Source: an uncultured Phycisphaerales bacterium (GTDB lineage: Bacteria > Planctomycetota > Phycisphaerae > Phycisphaerales > SM1A02). From it: a stretch of 32,582 nt of DNA. Shown here one piece after another: positions 24,640 through 31,981 of this stretch. The first letter of the stretch is position 1. The number at the start of each line of letters is the position of its first letter. The notes under the pieces were generated by a model. That model did not search any database and was not told the origin of the DNA. It saw only the letters and a list, made by a program, of their open reading frames with translations. The stretch spans positions 1 to 32,582 of the forward strand of contig CAMPIL010000004.1 of the NCBI GenBank assembly GCA_946886375.1, given 5' to 3'. The position numbers were made by a program, and so were the translations under genes.

Positions 24640-26079
24640 ATGATGCGCTTTGGCAGATACGGTGCGGCAATCGCCGCTGGTGTTGTGACCGCGTCGGCGT
24701 TCGCCGGCCCGGAATGGGTCGAGCAGGACCACGGCAACGGCGACACCGGCCCGTTGCCCAGTGACAACGTGCAGGTCGTCAACTCGCAACTCGGCGGTGC
24801 GGTCAGCACCATCAGGGGCCGCCTGAGCGGCACCACCTTGAATATCGGTGGCAGCGACGGCGACTTTGAGGATATGTACCTCATTCGCATTGATGACCCG
24901 TCCATGTTCCTCGCCACCATGTCCGAAGATCTTGGTGGAAGCACAGAGTTCGACAGCCGCATGTACCTCTTCGAGGTCCAGGGAGAATTCGGGCAAGGCC
25001 CGATCGACGGCCTGGGCCTTCTCGCCAACGACGACACGCAAATTCTGTTCCTGGGCAAGAGTGGCGGATACTCGATCGGCTCGACCATCGGCAATCAGTC
25101 GACCGACGGCGAGACCGTCATCAAAAAGCCGGGGCTGTACCTGCTGTGCGTCACGACGTTTTCCAGCACTCCGCAAAGCGCGGCCGGCGACATCTTCAAC
25201 ATCCTCAACTTCACCGATACCTTCGGACCCAACGGCCCTGGAGCCGGACAGCCGATCACGAACTGGGCGTTCAACCCCGGCAGCACCGACGGCTTCGCGC
25301 CAGGCAACTACACCATCCAGTTGTTCGGCGTCACGTCCGTCCTGGACACCGTATCAGTCAGCGTTGATCTGAAGTCAGGCAACTGCCCGAATTCCTTCAA
25401 CCCCGGCAGCAACGGCGTGCTCCCCGCTGTCATCATGGGCAACACCGATTTCGATGTGCATGATGTCGATCTGTCCACCGTCGTGATTTCTCGTGCGGAC
25501 GGCATCGGCGGCAGCGTGCACACCAATGAAGGCCCTCCCGGTCCGCATAGCCAATACTACGACAAGGGCACGCCCGGCGCGATCGGCATGTGCGAATGCC
25601 CCAACGCCAATCCCGACGGCATTCTCGACCTGGATATGAAGTTCAAGTCCAGCGAAATTGACCAGGCCATGCAGTTGAGCAGCCTGCCCGGCGGCGCATT
25701 GGTGCAGATGAAGATCAGCGGACAACTCAACGATGGCACCGAGTTTGAAGGATACGACTGCCTGCGACTGGTCCCGCCGGGTTCGCCGCCGGGTCAACTC
25801 TCGGTGCAGTCCAACTACGGCGGCGCGTGGGTCAATGCCGCTCCACTTGACCTGCAACTGGACGGCGGCGGTTTCGCCAACTTCCAGCGGACCTGGCCGC
25901 AAACCACCGTCACCACGTTGAACACAGCGTTCAAAGTGCCCGGCGCGACGTTCAAAGGCTGGCGCATCAACGGAAGCAGCGTCTTGAATCCCAATACGAC
26001 GCTGGTCATCACAATCAATGCCCCGGTGCAAACGATCGAAGCGGTGTACGCGCCGAACATCGGCATCTTCCGTCCGTGA
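24640..26079 (+). CDS. Secreted protein of unknown function
   Basis: The ATG at 24640 is about eight bases after AGGAGG; a GTG at 24622 would place that site inside the gene. The signal peptide runs MMRFGRYGAAIAAGVVTASAFA, and the mature protein has about 455 residues. The middle part contains SVDLKSGNCPNSFNPGSNGV, then DFDVHDVDLSTVVISRADG and ILDLDMKFKSSEI. This arrangement (a SCPN-type start, then D-V-xx-D-xx-(S/T)-V) recurs in secreted planctomycete and other environmental proteins, where it is often next to a lectin-like fold. The last 70 or so residues (GATFKGWRINGS...APVQTIEAVY) resemble an InlB-type beta-repeat. There are no catalytic motifs and no dockerin-like tail. A terminator follows. 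Confidence 0.75.
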   Translation: MMRFGRYGAAIAAGVVTASAFAGPEWVEQDHGNGDTGPLPSDNVQVVNSQLGGAVSTIRGRLSGTTLNIGGSDGDFEDMYLIRIDDPSMFLATMSEDLGGSTEFDSRMYLFEVQGEFGQGPIDGLGLLANDDTQILFLGKSGGYSIGSTIGNQSTDGETVIKKPGLYLLCVTTFSSTPQSAAGDIFNILNFTDTFGPNGPGAGQPITNWAFNPGSTDGFAPGNYTIQLFGVTSVLDTVSVSVDLKSGNCPNSFNPGSNGVLPAVIMGNTDFDVHDVDLSTVVISRADGIGGSVHTNEGPPGPHSQYYDKGTPGAIGMCECPNANPDGILDLDMKFKSSEIDQAMQLSSLPGGALVQMKISGQLNDGTEFEGYDCLRLVPPGSPPGQLSVQSNYGGAWVNAAPLDLQLDGGGFANFQRTWPQTTVTTLNTAFKVPGATFKGWRINGSSVLNPNTTLVITINAPVQTIEAVYAPNIGIFRP

Positions 26080-26109
26080 TGCCGGTCGATTGATGGGCCC
26101 TGCGACTTC

Positions 26110-26141
26110 AAGGGCTGGAATCCATGCTTCCAGCCCTTTTT
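26110..26141 (+). terminator. Rho-independent terminator of the secreted-protein gene
   Basis: AAGGGCTGGAA (26110-26120) pairs with TTCCAGCCCTT (26128-26138) over a 7-base loop, with a T-run at 26137-26141. It lies 30 bases after the stop and before the end of the convergent kinase gene. Confidence 0.92.
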
Positions 26142-26153
26142 CGTGCGCCGCGT

Positions 26154-29099
26154 TCAGGGCGAGGCGGCCGGTTTTGATTCGTTGAGCGAAGCACGCAAGG
26201 CCGTCGCCAGCGATGCCCGATCCGTCTGCTCGTACAACTTCGCAAGGCGATTGGCGGCGGCGATGGTCCATTCGTTGGAATCGCCCGCCTTTGCCTTGAT
26301 CGCTTCGTAGGCCTTCTTGAGAATTGATTCGGCTTCCTCGAAGCGGCCCTGGCCCGCGATTGCTTCACCAAGCCGGCTTTGATTCTCCATCACGCGCCAG
26401 TCTTCCGGCGGAATCGTCACCAGCCGATTCTCCAGCGCATCACGCAGCACCGCCTCCGCGTCGGCGAATCGCTTCTGAGCCAGCAGCGCCTTGGCCAATC
26501 CATCCAGACCGCTGCTGATTGCGGCGTGCCCCGGCTTGAAAACGCCTCGCCTGATCTCCACGACTTCACGGTAGTACTGCTCAGCCTTTTCGAATTTTTC
26601 CTGCTTCTGGTTCAAGTCCCCCAACCCCGTCAACGTGATGGCCAGCGAATAGTGCTTTTCGCCCAGCACCTTGCGCTTGATCGCCACCGATCGTTCGAAA
26701 ACCGGTTCGGCCGCGGCGTACGCATCCTGCTTGTAGAGACAGAACCCAAGATTATTCAGCCCGCCCGCCACGTCAACGTGCTCCGGGCCGTACTTGTCTT
26801 CGATGATTTTCACAGCCCGGCGGAACAAATCCTCGGCCTCGCGGAAGCGCCCCTGGTCGCGCACGCACGTGCCAAGGTTGTTGAGCGTGCGGGCGATCAA
26901 ATCCGGATTGGTGGCGGAGGCAAGTTTTTCGCGAATGGCCAGCGACCGTCGGTACAGTTCCTCGGCGTCCTTGTGGCGCGGCGGGCTCTCCTGCTTGTCG
27001 ATCGCCGCGGCAAGATAATTCAGGCTGCTTGCCACCTCCAGCGATTCCTCGCCGAACTTCGCCTTGCGCACTTCCAGCGATTCGGCAAACAACGCCTCGG
27101 CCTGCTTGAGATCGTTCTGGAACCACTTGATCGCCCCCACGTCCTCCATCGTCTGGCCAAGTTCATCGCCGGTCACGTCGATCGTGCGCCGCGTGTCCAG
27201 CGCCTTTTGCAATTGCGGAGCAGCATCCGCGAACTGGCTGAGCGAGCGATAGGTGTTGCCGATCGCGGCCCGAATGGCGGCTTCGATTTCAGGATCGTCG
27301 TGCAGTTCGCCCGCGTCCAATTGCTTGACGGCTTGATCCAGTTTGTCCACCACTTTGACGTTGCGACCTTCAGTGGGGTTTTCACGAGGATCGACGGCGG
27401 TGAACATGTTGACGATGAAATCCGCCACCGCCTTGGCTTTGCGGTACTCGATTTCCGTCTGCACGCGCAGGCTGCGCTCGCGCACCAGCCACGCCGCCGA
27501 CAACGACAGCAGAATCACCAGCAACACGCTGGCCATCACGCTGGCGCGGGCAATCTGCCTGCGGCGTCGCGCGCGGCGGCGGCTGGGCAGGCTTTGCAAC
27601 CGCTCGGCCAGTTCCTTGGCGGAACTCAACCGCTTGTCTTCGTGCCCTTCAACGCAGCGGGCGATGTCCTCGCGCAGCAGCGGGTCGGCGACTTCGCGCT
27701 CCCAACCCTGCGCCAGCGGGCGTTCCAGATCCCCCACCACCATCTGATACAGCAGGATTCCCAGAGCGTACACATCGCCCTGAATCGTGAACGGCTTGCC
27801 CACGAGCGCCTCAGGCGGGGAATAAATGCGCGTGCCGGTGCGGCTGGATTCATTCCCCGTGATGAGCGACTCGTTCATCCCCATCCCCGTGACCATGAAC
27901 TTGCCCTTCGTAAGCACGGAAGGGTCGGTCAGTTCGCCGATGCCGAAGTCAGTCAATCGCGGGCGAACGGTTCCATCGTGCTCGCGATAAATGAGGATGT
28001 TGGAGGGTTTGATGTCCTTGTGCAGAATGCCGACCGAGTGCGCCGCCGCCACCGCAATCGCGGTGCGGGCCACGATGTCCAGGCGCGTCTCCAGCGGAAT
28101 CGTTTCGATGCCGCCCTGGGCTTGCGCCCACTCCACCAGGCTGCCGTCTTCCGTGAACTCACTTTCCAAGTAGAACGGCGGGTGATCCATCTGCACTTCG
28201 TGCAGTTTGGCGATGTCGTTGCGGTCGCCCAGCGCATCGCGCAGCAACCGAAACAACATCAACTCGCGCTTGAAGGATCGCAGCCGCTCAGCGTCGAAGC
28301 AGAACTTGAAGACGCGGCGGGCCTTGGACTGCGTGTGCTCGCCCAGCCAGACTTCGCCGAAGCCGCCTTCTCCGAGTTTTCGATCCAGAATCCAGTTCTT
28401 GCGCTCCGGAATGTCCATCCCCACCGCCGGACGCCAGCCCAGGGTTTCTTCCTGATCTGCAGCGACGGCGCGGCGTGCCTTTTCGCTATCCGGCGGGACG
28501 CGCAGGGGCGCGATTCCAACCTCGCCCACCTCGAAAACTTCCAAAGGCTCTTCCGCGCCCTTGAAAAGGTATCGGCCGTGCGCCATCCACTTGCGCGTCG
28601 TGGCGGGCGTGCTGCCTTCGGCCGATTGATGCTCGCGAACGTATTGCCGGGCGTTGTCGAATGCCGCGCGCGTCATCAGAATTTGCCCAGGCAGCGAAAG
28701 GCCCATCACGCGCGCGGTAATGTCCACAGCAAGACCCGACAACTTCGGCTTGCCCGTGGTCTCTTCGACTTCCATTTCAGAGACTTCACCAAGGTGCAAA
28801 CCGATGCGCGCCTGCACGCTTTCGCCGTTCCAGTTTTCCTGCCGCAGCGTCTGCTGGAAGTGCAGGGCTGCGTGCACGGCATCGCTCGCGCTGGAAAACC
28901 GCGCCAGGAACCCGTCGCCCAAATCTTTCAGGATTTCTGCATAGGCGAATGCCCCGACGGTGCGGCGGAACAGGTCATCGTGCCGGCGAATGATCTGGGC
29001 CGCGGCTGCGTCCCCAATTCGACGGCGCAGGTCCACCGAGCCGACAATGTCGGTGAACATCAACACCATCAATCGGGATTGAGGTCGCTGCTCAGCCAT
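26154..29099 (-). CDS. Cyclase-homology / Ser-Thr kinase / TM / TPR fusion protein
   Basis: The 981-residue protein starts at ATG 29099; a TTG at 29114 would add five residues. Residues about 8-170 are a class III nucleotidyl cyclase homology domain. Metal aspartates are kept (D17 in FTDIVGS, D62 in LGDGF), as are K58 and R130, but the transition-state Asn is D126 (VDITAR) and the base-selecting Asp position is K119. Residues about 235-505 are a protein kinase with GEGGFGEV (243-250), K265, HKDIKPSN (360-367, non-RD) and DFG (384-386). One TM helix lies at about 519-538 and tetratricopeptide repeats fill about 600-970. The TPR part should be outside the membrane and could sense a protein or peptide ligand (inference). 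Whether it makes cAMP or cGMP is doubtful. Confidence 0.88.
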   Translation of the reverse strand: MAEQRPQSRLMVLMFTDIVGSVDLRRRIGDAAAAQIIRRHDDLFRRTVGAFAYAEILKDLGDGFLARFSSASDAVHAALHFQQTLRQENWNGESVQARIGLHLGEVSEMEVEETTGKPKLSGLAVDITARVMGLSLPGQILMTRAAFDNARQYVREHQSAEGSTPATTRKWMAHGRYLFKGAEEPLEVFEVGEVGIAPLRVPPDSEKARRAVAADQEETLGWRPAVGMDIPERKNWILDRKLGEGGFGEVWLGEHTQSKARRVFKFCFDAERLRSFKRELMLFRLLRDALGDRNDIAKLHEVQMDHPPFYLESEFTEDGSLVEWAQAQGGIETIPLETRLDIVARTAIAVAAAHSVGILHKDIKPSNILIYREHDGTVRPRLTDFGIGELTDPSVLTKGKFMVTGMGMNESLITGNESSRTGTRIYSPPEALVGKPFTIQGDVYALGILLYQMVVGDLERPLAQGWEREVADPLLREDIARCVEGHEDKRLSSAKELAERLQSLPSRRRARRRRQIARASVMASVLLVILLSLSAAWLVRERSLRVQTEIEYRKAKAVADFIVNMFTAVDPRENPTEGRNVKVVDKLDQAVKQLDAGELHDDPEIEAAIRAAIGNTYRSLSQFADAAPQLQKALDTRRTIDVTGDELGQTMEDVGAIKWFQNDLKQAEALFAESLEVRKAKFGEESLEVASSLNYLAAAIDKQESPPRHKDAEELYRRSLAIREKLASATNPDLIARTLNNLGTCVRDQGRFREAEDLFRRAVKIIEDKYGPEHVDVAGGLNNLGFCLYKQDAYAAAEPVFERSVAIKRKVLGEKHYSLAITLTGLGDLNQKQEKFEKAEQYYREVVEIRRGVFKPGHAAISSGLDGLAKALLAQKRFADAEAVLRDALENRLVTIPPEDWRVMENQSRLGEAIAGQGRFEEAESILKKAYEAIKAKAGDSNEWTIAAANRLAKLYEQTDRASLATALRASLNESKPAASP

Positions 29100-29223
29100 G
29101 TCCGCACACGCCAAACGCCCCGCCGGCGCGTTTGCTTCGTGTCAGGATACTTTGCAGGCTAAGCCACTGCTAGGGGCGCGATGTGTGGATTGCGCCAACG
29201 ACCCAAATGAGCGACTCAGTGAT

Positions 29224-29294
29224 CGACACGACTGCGGCGCAAGTTCCACCCGGCACACAACTTGCGTCAATGGCGGTTGAGCCGACGAACCCTC
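29224..29294 (-). other. Decayed sequence after C2, similar to the region after C1
   Basis: Immediately after the C2 stop the minus strand reads TCGTGAGAG...TCGGCTCAACCGCCATTG, resembling the stretch after C1 (TCGTGAGAG...CGGCGCAACCGCAACTGG). The similarity fades within roughly 50 bases. This suggests the duplicated unit extended past C and that a further A-like fragment has decayed here. It is upstream of the kinase gene on the same strand. Confidence 0.3.
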
Positions 29295-29909
29295 TCACGA
29301 TCCATCGGACTGGCTTTTGGTCGCCGCCGAATCAGATGGAGCGATCGGTCGGTTCCAACCGCATTCCGGGCAGCCGGCATCGGTCTTGCCCTGCAAATCA
29401 TAGTGGCACTTCGGGCACATGCCGCCCGAAAGCCATGAAGATTCTCCATGCAGCAACTTCGGAATCCATGATGCACACCATCCGATGCATAGCGCAACAA
29501 TGAGCACGAAAGGGTCGGGTCGAACAAGGAACACCGTCCAATGGTCAAGACCTGTGCCTGAGCGCCATCCTGCGGTGTTGACCATGTCGTCCAACATGGT
29601 GTCATGCGCGCCCAGAACCACTATCGCGGAACTCACAATGCTAAACCAGAAGGCTCGCGCGACGCCGCATCGTCGCGCCGCCCAGGAACTGATCACAATG
29701 ATCACTCCGAAACTCCAGACATAATTCACCGCGTAGATGCTCCACCCGAGCACGCCGATGTTTTTCAGCACCGCATGAAACCGCGCGGGGTGCAGGCTGG
29801 AATTGGCGAGGAAAGCAAGCAGCGGCGGTATGATCGCCAGAAGCGCCTTCATGACTGTCGCGCCAGAGTGCCGCTGCAACGTCTTTGGAATGGACGGAGA
29901 CTTATTCAT
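29295..29909 (-). CDS. Membrane protein C2 with C-terminal zinc ribbon
   Basis: The ATG at 29909 (MNKS) is preferred over a TTG two codons upstream because its position matches the homologous ATG in copy 1. The 204-residue protein has about four hydrophobic segments (residues about 20-35, 50-75, 85-102, 130-150) and a cytoplasmic-looking C-terminal zinc ribbon with C165, C168, C180 and C183 (CPKCHYDLQGK and GCPECGWNRP). The gene overlaps the end of B2 by eight bases, suggesting translational coupling. It is a paralogue of the gene at 30682-31341: the zinc ribbon is identical while the membrane part has diverged. I do not recognise a function. Confidence 0.75.
   Translation of the reverse strand: MNKSPSIPKTLQRHSGATVMKALLAIIPPLLAFLANSSLHPARFHAVLKNIGVLGWSIYAVNYVWSFGVIIVISSWAARRCGVARAFWFSIVSSAIVVLGAHDTMLDDMVNTAGWRSGTGLDHWTVFLVRPDPFVLIVALCIGWCASWIPKLLHGESSWLSGGMCPKCHYDLQGKTDAGCPECGWNRPIAPSDSAATKSQSDGS
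29347..29423 (-). repeat. Zinc-ribbon coding segment, copy 2 (matches 30734-30810)
   Basis: These 77 bases and 30734-30810 differ at about ten positions and, as far as I can read, every difference is synonymous. The encoded zinc ribbon is identical in C1 and C2. Confidence 0.8.
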
Positions 29910-30576
29910 CGCCAACGATGAGCGCGAGCGGATTTGTGGCCGCTTCGTGCAGAAGGACTGCTCCCGGGCTGAAGGGGGCCATCAAGCGGCGATGCCCTTG
30001 CTCACTCCACTGCGGAGAACTCAAACTCGGGATTCGATACGGAGTCAGATCGGTTGGAAAGACCAGCCGCGCATGGACCGTATATTCGCCTGGCGACAAT
30101 CTCGCGATGTCGCGCAATTCAAATCGCAACGGCGATTCTGCTTTCGGCGCGTACACGTCATTCGCCGCAAACGTCTTCTTCAGCATTCGCATGCCCGGTT
30201 CGGCTGCCCATCCAGCATTGGCGGGGTGGTGTTGCGGGGACTCAGGATCAACTCCCGCGATCGTGATCTCAAGCTGACTCGATTCAACAATGCTCATGAA
30301 CCGTCGTCGCTCGATGTACTCTTGGATCGGAGAGGGCAGCCGAGGCGTCATCCACGGCGGATCCAGAACAAGGACGCAGTCCGGATAATCCACCACAACA
30401 CTTACGCCCTGACCAGCACCGCGTTCAAGCGTCAACTGGCCAGTGGAAACCGGCATCGGGCAGAAATGAATGAACGTCCAATGCTGAGGCAGGAGCATCA
30501 CTGCGTTTCCTGCCACCAGCATGGCAATCCAAAGCCATTTCACAATTGAGAAGAAGCGATGCGCCGGTTTTGTCAT
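29902..30576 (-). CDS. Membrane-anchored protein B2, unknown function
   Basis: The ATG at 30576 is preferred over one at 30588 because it aligns with the start of the paralogue B1 and overlaps the stop of the A' fragment as ATGA. The 224-residue protein has one N-terminal TM helix (about residues 12-34, then LLPQHWTFIHFCPMP) and an extracytoplasmic remainder. Segments shared with B1 are LPxxWTFxxxCP, SPLRFELRD-like FRFELKN, PGEYTVHARL/PGEYTVRAKL, and PFSPGAVLLHEAAT/PFWPGTILLREATT. No known domain or catalytic residue is recognised. It overlaps C2. Confidence 0.7.
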   Translation of the reverse strand: MTKPAHRFFSIVKWLWIAMLVAGNAVMLLPQHWTFIHFCPMPVSTGQLTLERGAGQGVSVVVDYPDCVLVLDPPWMTPRLPSPIQEYIERRRFMSIVESSQLEITIAGVDPESPQHHPANAGWAAEPGMRMLKKTFAANDVYAPKAESPLRFELRDIARLSPGEYTVHARLVFPTDLTPYRIPSLSSPQWSEQGHRRLMAPFSPGAVLLHEAATNPLALIVGDE

Positions 30577-30680
30577 TGGCTTTCGCATTCTTCAGGCAGG
30601 CACGGACTGCCGGAAGTCCCGACTACATTGAACGAACCCCTGACATGAATTGTACCAGTTGCGGTTGCGCCGATGATGCT
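30573..30680 (-). pseudogene. Truncated 3' fragment of gene A (A')
   Basis: Between C1 and B2 a frame with no start codon of its own reads GATATGTIHVRGSFNVVGTS and ends GSPCLPEECESQ-stop. The end of intact gene A reads NHTVTGSAAPCLPDCD-stop. The PCLPxxC ending, the preceding GT/G-S-x pattern and the following bases (TGxGA...CCAATGA) all align. Only about 30 codons remain, so this is probably a duplication remnant. Chance similarity over so short a stretch cannot be excluded. Confidence 0.5.
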
Positions 30681-30681
30681 C

Positions 30682-31341
30682 TCACGATTCATCAGACTGG
30701 TGCTTGGCCGCCGCCGAATTACATGGAGCCACCGGTCGGTTCCAACCACATTCGGGGCAACCGGCATCAGTCTTGCCCTGTAGGTCGTAGTGACACTTGG
30801 GGCACATGCCGCGGGCCAGCCAACGGCGTGAATCACTGCTAAATACAAAGGAGGCGATCCATCCTAGGACAAGCGAGAACGGCAGCAACCACACATTGTA
30901 GCCGACGAGAAACGTCACCCAGTGGTCAACCATTACTCTTCGTCCTTGCGCAGCGGGATAATGGCTCAGTAGAATGTACGGTCCGTTCGCCCATCGAGGA
31001 TACATATACAGAAGCGTAACTGTCATACTTACGATCCAGAAACAATACACGCGAGCAATACTCCACCATCGCAACGTACAGATGCTTATTGCCATAATGA
31101 CGCCAACACTCGCGATGTAGTTGAATGCATATAAACAAACGCCGGTAAAGCCGACGTTGTGAACTGTTGCGACAAGATGCGATAGCGCATCGAAGATTGA
31201 TTCAAGGCGCGAGGGGTTTGGCGACGGGTAACGAAGTAGTGATACGAATAGGACAGCAATAGGAGAAAGACATAAAACCACTGCCTTCGTCAGCAGAGTG
31301 AGCCGTGCCTCACGAGTTTTTTCAGTTCGCTGTCGATGCAT
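30682..31341 (-). CDS. Membrane protein C1 with C-terminal zinc ribbon
   Basis: This is the paralogue of C2, 219 residues from ATG 31341; a GTG two codons upstream is possible. Hydrophobic segments are at about 14-36, 65-90, 97-113 and 148-168. The zinc ribbon has C180, C183, C195 and C198, identical in sequence to that of C2. The gene overlaps the end of B1 by 20 bases. Codon and base composition here is AT-richer than in the genes to the left (for example 24 of 60 bases are G or C at 31081-31140). Function unknown. The CPKCxYDL...CPECG type of ribbon is common in planctomycete membrane proteins. Confidence 0.75.
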   Translation of the reverse strand: MHRQRTEKTREARLTLLTKAVVLCLSPIAVLFVSLLRYPSPNPSRLESIFDALSHLVATVHNVGFTGVCLYAFNYIASVGVIMAISICTLRWWSIARVYCFWIVSMTVTLLYMYPRWANGPYILLSHYPAAQGRRVMVDHWVTFLVGYNVWLLPFSLVLGWIASFVFSSDSRRWLARGMCPKCHYDLQGKTDAGCPECGWNRPVAPCNSAAAKHQSDES

Positions 31342-31978
31342 CGGCACCAGTTATTACGAGGCGAAGCTCGGGCGTAGTCGCCTCGCGCAGTAGAATCGTT
31401 CCTGGCCAGAATGGCCGCCCCATTTGTATCAATTCCATTTCAGTCCACGGCCCGTCTGGGCTCCATCTTGCCGGAACATGAAGTTTAGCGCGAACAGTAT
31501 ACTCGCCAGGAATAATATCGACTGCGTTTTTCAATTCGAAACGAAAACGTGATTGGCGAATGGGGCACCACACTGCTTGCGCCTCATAGGTTCTGCTGTA
31601 CAGCAATTCGCTTGGCGCCATAGTGACACGTTCAGGCTGTTCGGTGCGTGCTTTCGCGATTTCCACAGTAATCGATGCCATTCTTACGACATGTTGAACA
31701 CGCTGTTCGTGAATGAAAGAATCAAGCGCCACAACAGAGGTGTCTACATTCACAGTTGGCGCATTAGCCACAAACTTGTTTCCGACATCTTCTAGGACCA
31801 AACCGGACTGCCCGGATGGATCCCATTCAAGTGCAAGCCCTGCCGGCGACATTGACAAAGGGCAAAGTTGAAGGAACGTCCAAGCATCAGGAAGGACTAC
31901 AACAACATTCGACAGCACTAGAATGACAACACCTGACCACTGCAATAGGCTGAACAGGGAGGTTTCGACTCGTTTCAT
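31322..31978 (-). CDS. Membrane-anchored protein B1, unknown function
   Basis: The 218-residue paralogue of B2 has an N-terminal TM helix (about residues 12-30, VVILVLSNVVVVLPDAWTF) and an extracytoplasmic beta-rich body. Conserved points shared with B2 are listed under that gene. It starts three bases after the stop of A and ends inside the start of C1, so A, B1 and C1 look like one translationally coupled unit. No catalytic motif or known domain is recognised. Confidence 0.7.
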   Translation of the reverse strand: MKRVETSLFSLLQWSGVVILVLSNVVVVLPDAWTFLQLCPLSMSPAGLALEWDPSGQSGLVLEDVGNKFVANAPTVNVDTSVVALDSFIHEQRVQHVVRMASITVEIAKARTEQPERVTMAPSELLYSRTYEAQAVWCPIRQSRFRFELKNAVDIIPGEYTVRAKLHVPARWSPDGPWTEMELIQMGRPFWPGTILLREATTPELRLVITGADASTAN

Positions 31979-31981
31979 TGG

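Noticed and set aside
26379..29162. Open frame of 927 codons on the plus strand
   Set aside because: It lies wholly opposite the kinase-TPR gene, has no signal, motif or ribosome site, and its His/Arg/Gln-rich composition mirrors the coding strand's codon bias.
30573..30848. A complete small gene between C1 and B2
   Set aside because: Its upstream half overlaps C1 out of frame and it has no credible start. Only the last 30 or so codons resemble gene A, so a remnant is more likely.
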